Shown in pieces: positions 1 through 9,460 of a stretch of DNA of 64,000 nucleotides. The stretch covers positions 404,227-468,226 of the forward strand of contig NC_018231.1 of assembly GCF_000227135.1 (NCBI RefSeq), in the 5' to 3' direction. The first letter of the stretch is position 1; each line of letters begins with the position of its first letter. The stretch comes from Leishmania donovani. Taxonomy: Eukaryota > Euglenozoa > Kinetoplastea > Trypanosomatida > Trypanosomatidae. Made by a program: the position numbers and the translations under genes. The notes under the pieces are model-generated. The model searched no databases. It had not been told where the DNA came from and saw only the letters and a program-made list of their open reading frames with translations.

Positions 1-125
1 AGGGGGTGGAGGGGGAGGGGGGCTCTGCTCGGCTTCCAGCCGGAGAGTGGGCGTGCACTGGCCGCTGAGGCACCACGCGCTGAGGTGTGCGCACCCCCTC
101 CCCCACCCGTCGTTCGGGTGAGGAA
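1..125 (-). repeat. SIDER-like retroposon fragment A, cut by the window edge
   Basis: Bases 1-93 are identical by eye to bases 3106-3198, and weaker similarity continues to about 125. The repeat includes a segment that on the minus strand begins CTCAGCGCGTGGTGCC, which resembles the conserved 5' signature of trypanosomatid ingi/L1Tc-derived retroposons. The element therefore reads 5' to 3' on the minus strand and continues left of the window. It probably lies in the distal 3' untranslated region of the acyltransferase gene, in sense orientation. SIDER assignment comes from recall of the signature, not a database search. Confidence 0.65.
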
Positions 126-1476
126 GAGGGAGGGGGTGAATCAAGTAGGCGGCTGGCGAGGGGATGAGGCGGATGGCTGGCCCGTCGCGTATCCGAAAAT
201 ACAAGCCTACAGAGAACGTAATGGTGGGATGCGCCTGCACTGTGTGTCTGTGTGTGTGTGTGTGTCTCTGCATCCCTCGCATACACTCCCGATAGCAGGG
301 GCGTGCGGGGGTGCGACGAGAACTGAGATGACGAGGGCGAACGAAGGCACGTGGATGATCCGCAGATGGGCGCGCCCCTGTTTCCACACCACGACGCGTG
401 CATGTTGCTTTCGGCCTTGCTTGGCGGCAACGAGCGGAGAGGTGGCGAAGAGAGAAAGGGCAAAGGCCGAGCAAGCGAGCCCATCACACGGGCAACATAC
501 ATGCACCGCGTTGGCCGTGACCTCTTCGCCGCCGCCTCCCCGCTCTTCCCTCGTTCACTCCTCCCGCTTCGATGCCACATCAGCTGCTGTCTTGTGGGAG
601 GGGATGGGCGTGGAGGAAGGCTGCAGGAATGTCGAGGTGCCATAGAACTGCACCCCATCCTCTCACGCGGAGGCTCGACGCCGGAGGGCGACGTGGCACC
701 CCTACCGGCTGTGCGTGTGCGATGGCGTGACAAATACAGGGAAAAAGAGTCGAGGACGTGAGCGCTGGACTCTGTACGCTGCGACGATCGCTGAGCGGGT
801 GCTTCCTGTGCCCCCCCCCGACCTGCTCCCCTCTCCCCGCCCCTGCCCGCCGCGCACCTCGGCGACAGACGTAAGGGCAACAGCGGGTGATGGAGAAGAG
901 AGGGCACGCCGTAAGGCAAGCAGCAACGTGAAGTGGAGCTTCTTGGCAACCAAAATCGAGGCACCCATGTGCAGACACACACGCGCATGCTATGTGAGCG
1001 GATGAGGGGAGCTGAAGACCGTCTTCGACGCCCTACACCATAAGCATCTGCTCGCGCACAGACGAAGAAGGACGGGGAGGAAGAGGGGCCATCAAACACG
1101 CTTCTCAAGCACGAAGTGATGAGCACGCAAGAAGATATCGACGCCACGAACGCATCAGCATTATGAATAAGTTGCGAACCAAGTCAGCGCCTATGACAGG
1201 GAGCAAGTAAGGAGGCCATTACACACACACACACATACACAGAGGGCGGGGGTCGGGGGCGTTATCGTGGCAGTGAGGTGACTAGGTGGAGGGGCAGGGG
1301 GCGCGCATGAAGCTGGTGCTTTCCTGCACGTGCGTCGGTGACCATGGGGCCGCAGGCACCTCTTGGTGGACTGTTCTTCCGCTCCACCCCCCTCCCCCTG
1401 TCTGTTCACACGACGACAGCGGTCGGCTCCCTGCACAACAATGCTACCTGCGGGCCGCTGAGCTTTTACGGCGGGT
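126..1476. other. gene-free stretch downstream of the acyltransferase gene
   Basis: No credible gene was found. Short open frames here are low-complexity. The stretch holds a TG repeat near 240-267 and a CA repeat near 1219-1240. It is probably the acyltransferase 3' untranslated region plus spacer. Confidence 0.6.
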
Positions 1477-2547
1477 TTACGCCGTCGCCCTTGTCGGATG
1501 AGCCTCACGAGCAGTGTGGGGCGGCGCAATGTCCAGCGTCTTTGCCCCCTTCGCCTCCGACACTGGACCGTTGCGTCGCCGCCTCCGCCTCTCCTCCGCG
1601 GCGGCTACCTCAGCCGCGATCTCGTCCCGCACCTGCTGCATGCGCACCTGCAGTCCCACCGCGACGTTTCTGCTGGAGTCCCTGTCGAAGTCGATCGGGT
1701 AGGCGCCGATGCGGATGTGGACGTCGGCCGGCAGCCCGCCGCACGCCATTCGCGGCGGCCACGTCTTCTCGCTGCCGACAGATACCACGTAGTAGACGCG
1801 GAGGCGATGCTCGATGACGGTAGCAAAGGTGCCGTAGCGGAACGGCTGCAGCGTCTCCGGGGTTTTGTTGACGGCGCCCTCAGGGAAGAAGGCGACGCTG
1901 CCGCCGAGGCGCAGGTGCCAGCGCATGTGTTGCGACACTATCGCCTGCTTCTCCTTGTCCACGTGGAAGTTACCGTCCTCGCCCGACTTGAAGTGCACGG
2001 GGAAGTGCCCGACGCGGTCGAAGACGCCGCCGAAGATCGGGATCTTGCGCAGCGACGACTTCATCAGTGTGCGCATCTGTATTAGGTGCAACATGGGCGT
2101 AATGCCGACCATCACGAAGGCATCCCAGAAGGAGGTGTGGTTCAGTGTAAAGGCGGTGCCGGTACGGGCGATGTCGTCCCAGCACCCCGGCTTTCCATGC
2201 TCGTTGGCGTCGAACTGCACGTGCATGCGGATCTGTGGGTTGACCCACCACACAGCCTTGAAAACGCAGCCGAAGATGAAGACGCAGATGCTCTGCACAC
2301 ACCGCCGCGGCACCCCGAGGTAGCGGAGCGGGTCGATCAGGTAGACAAGCGCAGAGGATGGAATGATTAGGGCGGTGGAGGAGAGCAGAAACCACTTCTG
2401 CATGATCCACTTCGGCACGAGGCGCTGGCGAAGAAGTGTGTAGCCGGTGCCGAGCGCCACGGCCAGCAGGGCGCCCTGCTGTCTGCCCGTCAGGTGCGGC
2501 AGCCGTGCGGCCGTCTCATGTACTACGCGAGCCACCGCTGCACCCAT
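1477..2547 (-). CDS. PlsC-type glycerolipid acyltransferase, 356 aa
   Basis: This is predicted to be a membrane-bound acyltransferase that moves an acyl group from acyl-CoA to a glycerolipid or lysophospholipid. Motif I, NHTSFWD, is at residues 136-142 and supplies the catalytic His and Asp. Motif III, FFPEG, is at residues 220-224 and helps bind the phosphate of the acceptor. Hydrophobic segments lie near residues 53-70 and 84-100. The frame is open 98 codons further upstream, but that part is low-complexity and holds no motif, and an AG lies directly before the chosen ATG (MGAAVARV), as expected for a trans-splice site. The C-terminal 40 residues are basic and probably disordered. Acceptor specificity (lysophosphatidic acid or another lysolipid) cannot be read from the sequence. 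The gene lies between two direct SIDER-like copies. Confidence 0.85.
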   Translation of the reverse strand: MGAAVARVVHETAARLPHLTGRQQGALLAVALGTGYTLLRQRLVPKWIMQKWFLLSSTALIIPSSALVYLIDPLRYLGVPRRCVQSICVFIFGCVFKAVWWVNPQIRMHVQFDANEHGKPGCWDDIARTGTAFTLNHTSFWDAFVMVGITPMLHLIQMRTLMKSSLRKIPIFGGVFDRVGHFPVHFKSGEDGNFHVDKEKQAIVSQHMRWHLRLGGSVAFFPEGAVNKTPETLQPFRYGTFATVIEHRLRVYYVVSVGSEKTWPPRMACGGLPADVHIRIGAYPIDFDRDSSRNVAVGLQVRMQQVRDEIAAEVAAAEERRRRRRNGPVSEAKGAKTLDIAPPHTAREAHPTRATA

Positions 2548-2810
2548 CTTTACGGAGAGCGAGGGAATGCACGCGATGCTGCAGGTGTGCGTGTGCCCGT
2601 GTTGGTGTCCGCCTCCTATGTACGTACGCGAGAAGGGCAGCAGCAAGGAGCGCAAGATAAAGAGTTGGAGACGAGAAGTGGGAGGGCACATAGTCCGACA
2701 CACCGACAGAGAGGTGCGAAGGAGGCGTACCGACGGAGCGGGGAGACAGACAGAGCCGAGCGGCGACAAGAGGAGGAGGGCCGCTATAAAGACTCCACGC
2801 GCTCGGTCTG

Positions 2811-3235
2811 CTTTCGTGCAATGAGCGGGGCTCCACGTCACTCTCCCCCCTCAAACGCCTTCCCACGGCCCTGCCACTGGCCCCCTCCCGCTCCCCCCTC
2901 TCCGCGTGGTGCCAAGCAGCCGTGGGCGGTGTGAGGGGGGCCCAGGTCGGGGAGACACGCTCCAGCCACGCTGGCACGTCGCCCGCCCATATGGATCGTA
3001 CAAGCGTGTGCACGGCCGCCGGTCGCTCTGACCTCCCCCTCTAACGCCCTAGGCACCCTGGCCCTGCCACCACGCGAAGTGGCCCGGCGCCGGCGAGGGG
3101 ATAGGAGGGGGTGGAGGGGGAGGGGGGCTCTGCTCGGCTTCCAGCCGGAGAGTGGGCGTGCACTGGCCGCTGAGGCACCACGCGCTGAGGTGTGCGCATC
3201 CCCCACCCCACCCGTCGTTCAGGAGAGGAGGAGGG
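2811..3235 (-). repeat. SIDER-like retroposon copy B
   Basis: The 5' end on the minus strand is near 3190 (CTCAGCGCGTGG...). Aligning by eye, the copy follows copy C (35328-35762) along its length: shared islands include GCTC(C/G)AGCCACGC near 2970, GCCTAGGC-like sequence near 3045, and CCCTG(C/T)CACCAC near 3062. The 3' end near 2820 resembles the tail of copy D. It is therefore the same family, more diverged. It sits in the presumed 3' untranslated region of the gene ending at 3709, in sense orientation, where SIDER2 elements are known to lower mRNA stability in Leishmania. Confidence 0.65.
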
Positions 3236-3708
3236 AGCCTTCTGAGGAAAAGGATGAGCGCGTGTAGCGAGATGGCAACGCGTGTGTGGCAGTGAGCGAC
3301 GGCAGGAACGGCAAGAGAAGAAAGAGAGATGAAGCACGATACTGACCCGTGTGAGAAAGCGGGAACGCCTTCGTTCGAGGGATCGAGTGGTGGAGGCGAT
3401 GGCCGTCCCTACGTAATGTGTCCCGTCGTCGAGAGAGCAGATAGGTGCGCGTGCCGTTCGGCCTTCTTTTGTTTTCCTTGGGCTCGCACACGCCCGCACA
3501 CCCACCCACACACACATGTACATATACATACACATACATGCATATACACCCCCCCACACACACAGAGGCAGCTCGTATCTCCCCTTTCTCGCTTTCTAAA
3601 TTGTCTCCTCTCGACATGGAGACGCACAAGCGCACCTCTTTTCGCAGTGCACGCAACGATGCTTGCCGACACGCGCGCTGCGGTGGTGTGGGCCCGAGCG
3701 AGTCAGCC
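3236..3708. other. spacer with CA/TA-rich simple sequence
   Basis: No gene was seen. Bases 3485-3565 are CA- and CATA-rich simple sequence. The stretch belongs to the 3' untranslated region of the gene ending at 3709. Confidence 0.55.
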
Positions 3709-5166
3709 TCACCCAGCTGGCTGCGGCATGCTCACGGAGGTGGCGCTTGACATGGACGAGGACGAGGAGCGGCGGTCGCTGCTGCAGCTGCTGCTGTGAC
3801 CTCCGTGGATTTCATTGTAAATGCGCAGCGCGTCCTCGTCGCCGCACGTGGGGCCGAGGGAGCCGAGGTTGCACACATGGCCGCTGCGTGGCGCCTGTGG
3901 CCGTGCCGAGTCTTCGGAGAGGACGAAGGCCGCGCTGCTGGCGTTACTTCTGAAGCAGTTCCGCGCCGCTAGGCCAGTGCCTCGCTCGCCCGAAGAGCCG
4001 CCCTCATCGTCGTCGCCACCGCTCTCGTCGTCGTCGTCATCCTCGGAAGACATCTCGGCCAGGTGAGGCGGAAACCCCTGCAGTGCCGGCACGAGGCCGC
4101 TGCCCACGTGCGCCATTGTTGGAGGTCGTTCGACTTCCTCGCCAGCAGCCACTGCCGCTGGTGTGGCAGCAGCAGTGCTGTCGACCACGGCAGACCTGGT
4201 GGACAGCGTCGGATCGAGCCGTGCGGAAGCTAGAGACGGCGTCGTCGTAGTCACTTGTCGCAGCTGTGCCTTAAGCTCCGCCGCTTCGCGAGTTCGGGCG
4301 CGCAGGGCCTCAGTGAGGCGTTCGAGTTGCCGCCTATCCTCCTCCACATCCCTGTCAAGAATTGCACCGGCCATCAGGTGCGCCGGCGAAGACACAGGAG
4401 GCGCCTCCACAGGAGCGGGAGACGATGCATAGCCACTGCAGGAGCTGGGGGGCGGTGTTGCGATCGGCAGCATGCCCTCATCACCTTCATTGATCGCTGA
4501 CGGAGTGACAGCGCCATTTTGGTCTGCCGACACGGGATCGGCGTGACAGGGCGCCGACAGTGTGCCCCAACCGCCTTTCAATCGATTAGCAGCGTCGACA
4601 ACGCCACTCACGCGCGGCGGCGCACTGGACAGACGGCAGAGACGACGCAGCACCGTCACCCAGGCCGAGGCGGAGGTGAGCCCTGCCGCCGTGGAAGCGG
4701 GGATGATGAGAAAGGAGAGGGAATCGGCTGACGCGGCGGCACCACAGGCAGCGCCAGGGGCAATGCGGAGACGCAGGCCACCGCCGCACGCCTCACCCGA
4801 CTCCGCCGCCGGCTCGATGCTGCAGGCGGGGGTGAGAGGGACGACAGGGTATCCATCATCCATGGCGGATGCCTGGGAGTCACTGTCACCGTGCTCTGCT
4901 GCGTCGTGGTGTTTACTCGACGGCCGGTCCGTCTCGAAGGAGTGAGGATCATCTTCAGCGTCCTCCGTGAAGTGAAGCTGCGGGCGCGGTGAGAGACACA
5001 GCCGGAGTCGTGCACGGTACCGCAGGCTGAGCACGTCGTCGAGCAGCCACACCGGTTGAGACCGCAGCAGCTGCTGTAATACACGCTGATGCACCACGTA
5101 GTCACGAAGGGTGAACTCCGGAGAGGGCTCTACCGACGGCGACGGCGACGCAGAAGCGTCGGACAT
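3709..5166 (-). CDS. hypothetical protein with short coiled coil, 485 aa
   Basis: No family was recognised. The likely folded part is the N-terminal helical stretch at residues 18-66, rich in Leu and Arg. Most of the rest is Ser/Pro/Ala-rich and probably disordered. A short coiled coil of charged heptads lies near residues 268-305, an acidic run of Asp and Glu near residues 375-390, and a serine-rich tail near residues 463-480. The frame is open 22 codons upstream, but a pyrimidine tract (5171-5205) and an AG fall directly before the chosen ATG, so the extension is probably untranslated. The presumed 3' untranslated region carries SIDER-like copy B. Confidence 0.75.
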   Translation of the reverse strand: MSDASASPSPSVEPSPEFTLRDYVVHQRVLQQLLRSQPVWLLDDVLSLRYRARLRLCLSPRPQLHFTEDAEDDPHSFETDRPSSKHHDAAEHGDSDSQASAMDDGYPVVPLTPACSIEPAAESGEACGGGLRLRIAPGAACGAAASADSLSFLIIPASTAAGLTSASAWVTVLRRLCRLSSAPPRVSGVVDAANRLKGGWGTLSAPCHADPVSADQNGAVTPSAINEGDEGMLPIATPPPSSCSGYASSPAPVEAPPVSSPAHLMAGAILDRDVEEDRRQLERLTEALRARTREAAELKAQLRQVTTTTPSLASARLDPTLSTRSAVVDSTAAATPAAVAAGEEVERPPTMAHVGSGLVPALQGFPPHLAEMSSEDDDDDESGGDDDEGGSSGERGTGLAARNCFRSNASSAAFVLSEDSARPQAPRSGHVCNLGSLGPTCGDEDALRIYNEIHGGHSSSCSSDRRSSSSSMSSATSVSMPQPAG

Positions 5167-5168
5167 GT

Positions 5169-5205
5169 CTGAGAGACGTGGAAGGAGGAAGAGGGAAAAG
5201 AGATG
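5169..5205 (-). promoter_or_regulatory. candidate trans-splice acceptor for the 485-aa gene
   Basis: On the minus strand a long C/T tract (about 5171-5205) ends in AG at 5169-5170, two bases before the ATG. This supports the chosen start and implies an almost absent gene-encoded 5' leader after spliced-leader addition. Confidence 0.5.
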
Positions 5206-5632
5206 ACCGAACACACACACCCACACACGCACCTCAGCGCGAGCAGCGTCCGTTACAGGCGCGTTTTGCGAGGGGTGAGAGGACGTGCTGAGCTGTCCCG
5301 GTGACGAGGCGGCGAGGTCTGTCTACGAATCTGTTCTGTGAGCGCACTTGTGAGTATGCCGGTGTGCTTGGCGCTGCTGTGAGAGAGAGAAGGCGAGGAA
5401 AAGAAGGACAGCCAGTGAAGGCGCCAACGCAGAGGAAGGACGGGAGGTGAGCTGGACAGGCCACGATGGGCGAGACGATGCCTCCGCTCGCCCACCCCCT
5501 TCTGCCCTAGGTGGCACGTCGTACAGCATGCGGCGATACCCAAGCGCGGTGCTGCCGACATTCCACGAATGATGGGATCCTTTCTTCATGTGTATGGGTG
5601 GGTTCAGATGTGTAGCACGGAGAAGAGCGGCG
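5206..5632. other. spacer, no gene seen
   Basis: The stretch holds a CA-rich patch near 5210-5230 and otherwise ordinary GC-rich spacer. It is the presumed 3' untranslated region of the 129-aa gene. Confidence 0.5.
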
Positions 5633-6022
5633 CTACGGGTCGCGTGAGTAGGAGCTACCCATGGCGCTGAGGAAGTTGTCCGATACGTACGGCAAGATGT
5701 TGTACAGGAGACTCATGCGGTCCCGCATCACGTTGCTACTCAGCCCCATTCGCGCCTCCGTCACCTCCGCGACCGCCTCCGCCCAGGCCGAGGACGATGC
5801 CGAGGCGAGCACATCGCCAAGTCGGTTCGTCTCGACCAGAAGCCGCAGTGAGGTGGTGAGCTCGTCGTTCGTGAGGCGGGCGCTCACGCGCTTGATGTCG
5901 TCGGCGGTGACGCGGCTAATGTCTGCCTTGCTGACACGAATCAGGCGCCGCTCCAACGGCAGCGATGCCTCTATGGACGATGACGACCGCGTGTTGGCGG
6001 CCGCGGAAGAGAAGGGCCACAT
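5633..6022 (-). CDS. small hypothetical protein, 129 aa
   Basis: The function is unknown. The protein is compact and mostly helical by composition, with alternating hydrophobic and charged residues and little low-complexity sequence except for a Ser/Ala run at residues 5-16. Non-repetitive composition, a clear ATG (MWPFSS) and an upstream pyrimidine tract with AG support a real gene. The N-terminus has a few hydrophobic residues followed by Arg and Ser, so a mitochondrial or membrane-proximal role is possible but not shown. No catalytic motif is visible. Confidence 0.7.
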   Translation of the reverse strand: MWPFSSAAANTRSSSSIEASLPLERRLIRVSKADISRVTADDIKRVSARLTNDELTTSLRLLVETNRLGDVLASASSSAWAEAVAEVTEARMGLSSNVMRDRMSLLYNILPYVSDNFLSAMGSSYSRDP

Positions 6023-6072
6023 GTGGCACGGATTCTTGCCGGCACACGGCCGTGGCTGCTTGTCACCGCAGG

Positions 6073-6105
6073 CTCAGAAGAAGGGGGTCGAGTATGGGAA
6101 AAGGG
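6073..6105 (-). promoter_or_regulatory. candidate trans-splice acceptor for the 129-aa gene
   Basis: The minus strand has a pyrimidine tract near 6076-6105 followed by AG at 6073-6074, giving a leader of about 50 bases. Confidence 0.4.
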
Positions 6106-6178
6106 AGGCACGTTGGGGGGAGGAAGGATAGGGCGCGTAGCGGCGGTCCCTCTGCACGCGCTGCCTGGCAGGATGCCG

Positions 6179-6219
<41 letters not shown>

Positions 6220-6783
6220 ATCATCATCATCATTGGCGCGCGCGCCTTCGACAAGCCTCACCAAGACCTTTACGGCGCGTTAAGGTGAGCTTGAACGCAG
6301 CGTGAGCGAGTTCGCGACGATGGTGAGGAGCTGTGAGCAGAGGGCACAAGCACCTGAGTGGCAATCGCCGTGGTTCTCGCATCAACGGTCACCCCCCTCC
6401 CGCCCCAACACTACCGGGCACGTCGGATCCAACGCCGGATAGTCAACAAGATGACGCATGTGTGGGCTCAACAACAGCAACCCGCGACACCCATCGCTCA
6501 CGCCGTCGCTCTCGCTTTCGGTTCCCTTGGTCATGGCCAGTCTCAGCTGCAGGATTTTGTAAGCTTCTTGTCCATTATACCGCATCGCAGTACGCACACA
6601 CACACACACACACGTGTACGCAAGTGCACTGCCTCTTGCACGCACGTTGCCAGCGTCGTTGCCCGCCTGCAGTGCCGCAAAAAGAAGGGGGCTGGCTGGT
6701 TGGCTGGTTGGGGGTGATGATGCTACGAGAAAGAAGGAAGCGACGATAGTCGGGCGAAGCAGAGCCACTGTCCGCACACCCCC
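6106..6783. other. spacer between the 129-aa and TCF25 genes
   Basis: No gene was seen. The stretch contains the compound microsatellite at 6180-6233 and another CA run near 6594-6614. It is the likely 3' untranslated region of the TCF25 gene. Confidence 0.5.
6180..6233. repeat. compound microsatellite (CA)19 and (CAT)5
   Basis: An uninterrupted CA repeat of 39 bases runs from 6180 to 6218 and is followed at once by five CAT units at 6219-6233. Confidence 0.95.
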
Positions 6784-9414
6784 TCACTGGCGCGCCGCTT
6801 CGCCGACCTCGTCACCATCGCCCGGAGCCGCGTCATCGTCGGCGTCCTCGCTCCCGCCGCTGGCGACGCTGTACCACTCTTGCTCCTCCTTGTCTTCGCT
6901 CCCGTCGACATCGTACCAATCACGCTGCTCACCGCCAGCCTCGTCGTCTCCAGACCCTTCGCGGGCACCGCCCCAGATGCGGTCTTGGAACTCGCGGCGC
7001 ACCTCGTACAGCAGATTGCGCACGTACTCGTTCTCTCCGAACGTCTCCAGGTTGCCCCGCAGCATTTGCATGACCCGCTGCACGGTGGCCGGCTGCGCGC
7101 CGTCCTCACCAGCCCCTAGACCAAGCGCGGCGGCCTCCTGTGCCATGGCCAGCTCCGCAGCGTCGGGCTCGAGCAGATCGGCAGGAATCGGCGCCACACT
7201 CGCGCCCATGACGGAGTCGCGGGTGATGTTGCGGTAGCGTGACTGGCCAACACAGGTGACAGACGACAGCTCGTTGGCATTTTCCTCACTGCTGTCACCG
7301 CTGTCGGCAGCACGGACGCCAGTCGCGGGCTCGGAGAGCATACGCCGCACGACATGCCGCAGAAGCGAGATACACTCGCTCAGCTTCCACAGCTCCTCGT
7401 GACGGGCCACGAATAAATCGGCCAGGCGGTTGTGCACGGCGGCATCCGCGGCGCTGTCAGGGTGGCCGTCTGCCTGCCACATGAGCTGCTGCCACGCACT
7501 TGCCTGAGATGACGACGAGAGCGTTGCTCCTTCGGTGCCACACACCACGTCGACACCACCGAGCGCGTCCACCAGGCGAACCGCCGCCTGTGGAAAGCGC
7601 AGCACCGCCGCCGAAAGAAGCTCCACCGCGGACGGGGTGGCCGCCAGGGAAGCACGCTGCGCATCCGTGAGCCCACGGAGCACCTTGGACGGCCGGCACG
7701 CACCGCCGCTCACCTCGTCAGAGCGCTGACGCGCCTCCTCGCGTTCAATGAAGTGCTTCGCCAGTGCCCAGCTGAACGCATAGTTTGGAAGGCACAGCAC
7801 GTCTTCGGCGAGCGTGGCGTCACGCAGCGTCAGCCCCGCAGCCGCCAGCGCCTCCTTCACATCCGCCTCCTCGGACTCGGCGGCAGCACCGCGGCGAGGC
7901 TGCCTGCGTGCCGCACGCACTGCAAGGGCGCGGTGGCGCACCTCCAGCAGCCACACCCAACGCTTCGCTCGCAGCGCGGTGTAGTCGAGCAGTAACAACA
8001 TGCCGCACGGGTCGTCTGGGTCGAGGGAGAGAAGGCAGCGAGTGCGCTCGTAGGCCGTGCGCAGGCAGCCGCGCTTCAGTGCCGCATGCACGCCGCGCTG
8101 CAGCACTTGAAAGATGAGCGTGTTGGCGCTGCGGTGGCATGGCAGCTGCCGCGACACCCACGTTCCGGAGAGCGCGAAACGGCGCAGCACGACGCCGACT
8201 TGGTACAGCGCCACGTCCAGCAGCTCCATCGCAAAGGCGCTCTCGCCAGTGGCCTCCATCGCGTACACGCACTGCAGCAGGGTCGGAATGTGGTAGACGC
8301 GGTTTCGCGCAAGGCAGTCGACGAGGTCTTGCACGCCGCCCAAACGCTCCTGGCACGCCTCCAGCGACGCCTGTGCGCGCTGAAAGGCGTGGGAGGAGCA
8401 GACGAGGAGGTAGGCGCGCCACACCTGGCCCCACACGTCGTGCGCCTCTTCGGTGGTGAGGAAAATGCCGAGGGAGTCGTACGGGATCCAGCGATAGCGG
8501 TTGGGCGTTGCGAAAGCGCTGTGAACAAACTTCACTGTCATGTGATGTGCGGGGAAGAAGGAGACGCTGCCGGTGTCCCGCACGCGGCCGTCAGCGCGGC
8601 GGTGCGGCGTGCGACCGTCGCCGACGTCCTCGACTGCCTCTGCGCCAAACATGCGAATCCGCTCCAGACGCGTGTCGAGCTGATGGGCGTCGCAGGCCAT
8701 CACGAGTTGAAGAAACGAAGTCTCGCCAGCACCGCCTCCTGTCACCGCACCGCCCGTTGACGGGCCCGTTCCTGTTGAAGATGCTGCGACCAGCACCGAC
8801 CCACCACCGGGGTGATGCTCCGCTACTGGACTGCCCACGCCACTGCTGCTGGCAGGGTCGACCTGCTCGTTCTGGCGGCGCGCCAATACGGCATCCAGCA
8901 GCGCCTCCTCCTCCGCCTGCCGCTGTCGCTGCTGCTGCCGCCGCGACTTCTTCTTCTCCGCCCTCCGCCGCTTTTTAGCGTCTTCGGCGGCGGCGGCGGT
9001 CTCCTCCGCACGGGCTGCCGCTTCCTCCATCGGCGTCTTCTTCGAATTCCGCCTTGCTGTACTGCCGTTGGTGTGATCCTCATCTTCGCTCACCTCCTCC
9101 CAGTCGTCTGTAGTGACGCTGGTCGACGGCGGCGGTGCTGGAGCAGAGGGTGCTGCCTCGTTAGCATCGATCTTGCCCTTCTTGGGTCGCTCTGATGTAC
9201 TCGACGAGAGCGTAGGAGGGCCAGCGAGGATGTCAGTCCCTGGCACGTGTGGTGCGGCAGACTCCGTCTTCTTCGACTTCTTCCGTTGGCGGTGGTGGTC
9301 CGACTTCCTCACCTGCATCGTCCTCGGCACTGCATCGTCGTCGAAGTCGTCTGCGTCGAGGCCGGTGGCACGATCGACTAGATCCTGCAAGCGGCGCATC
9401 TGCCGAGAGGACAT
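6784..9414 (-). CDS. TCF25: TCF25/Rqc1 family protein, 876 aa
   Basis: The protein belongs to the TCF25 family, whose fungal member Rqc1 is part of the ribosome quality control complex that clears stalled nascent chains from 60S subunits. The family start is recognisable: MSSRQMRRLQ corresponds to the short Arg-rich opening of TCF25 proteins. Next come a disordered acidic and Ser-rich region and a strongly basic segment near residues 145-165. The helical TCF25 core runs from about residue 285 to 690, with the typical stretches around HIPTLLQ and the later Arg/Leu-rich helices. The last 45 residues are acidic. An in-frame extension of 116 codons is rejected because a pyrimidine tract and AG (9436-9460) lie inside it. 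The nuclear transcription-repressor role in the family name comes from mammals and is less likely here. Confidence 0.8.
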   Translation of the reverse strand: MSSRQMRRLQDLVDRATGLDADDFDDDAVPRTMQVRKSDHHRQRKKSKKTESAAPHVPGTDILAGPPTLSSSTSERPKKGKIDANEAAPSAPAPPPSTSVTTDDWEEVSEDEDHTNGSTARRNSKKTPMEEAAARAEETAAAAEDAKKRRRAEKKKSRRQQQRQRQAEEEALLDAVLARRQNEQVDPASSSGVGSPVAEHHPGGGSVLVAASSTGTGPSTGGAVTGGGAGETSFLQLVMACDAHQLDTRLERIRMFGAEAVEDVGDGRTPHRRADGRVRDTGSVSFFPAHHMTVKFVHSAFATPNRYRWIPYDSLGIFLTTEEAHDVWGQVWRAYLLVCSSHAFQRAQASLEACQERLGGVQDLVDCLARNRVYHIPTLLQCVYAMEATGESAFAMELLDVALYQVGVVLRRFALSGTWVSRQLPCHRSANTLIFQVLQRGVHAALKRGCLRTAYERTRCLLSLDPDDPCGMLLLLDYTALRAKRWVWLLEVRHRALAVRAARRQPRRGAAAESEEADVKEALAAAGLTLRDATLAEDVLCLPNYAFSWALAKHFIEREEARQRSDEVSGGACRPSKVLRGLTDAQRASLAATPSAVELLSAAVLRFPQAAVRLVDALGGVDVVCGTEGATLSSSSQASAWQQLMWQADGHPDSAADAAVHNRLADLFVARHEELWKLSECISLLRHVVRRMLSEPATGVRAADSGDSSEENANELSSVTCVGQSRYRNITRDSVMGASVAPIPADLLEPDAAELAMAQEAAALGLGAGEDGAQPATVQRVMQMLRGNLETFGENEYVRNLLYEVRREFQDRIWGGAREGSGDDEAGGEQRDWYDVDGSEDKEEQEWYSVASGGSEDADDDAAPGDGDEVGEAARQ

Positions 9415-9435
9415 GATGATCGGTGCACGCACACG

Positions 9436-9460
9436 CTTAGGAGAGAAGAGAACAATACGT
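9436..9460 (-). promoter_or_regulatory. candidate trans-splice acceptor for the TCF25 gene
   Basis: On the minus strand, TTGTTCTCTTCTCTCCTAAG places an AG at 9436-9437 about 20 bases before the chosen ATG. Confidence 0.5.
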
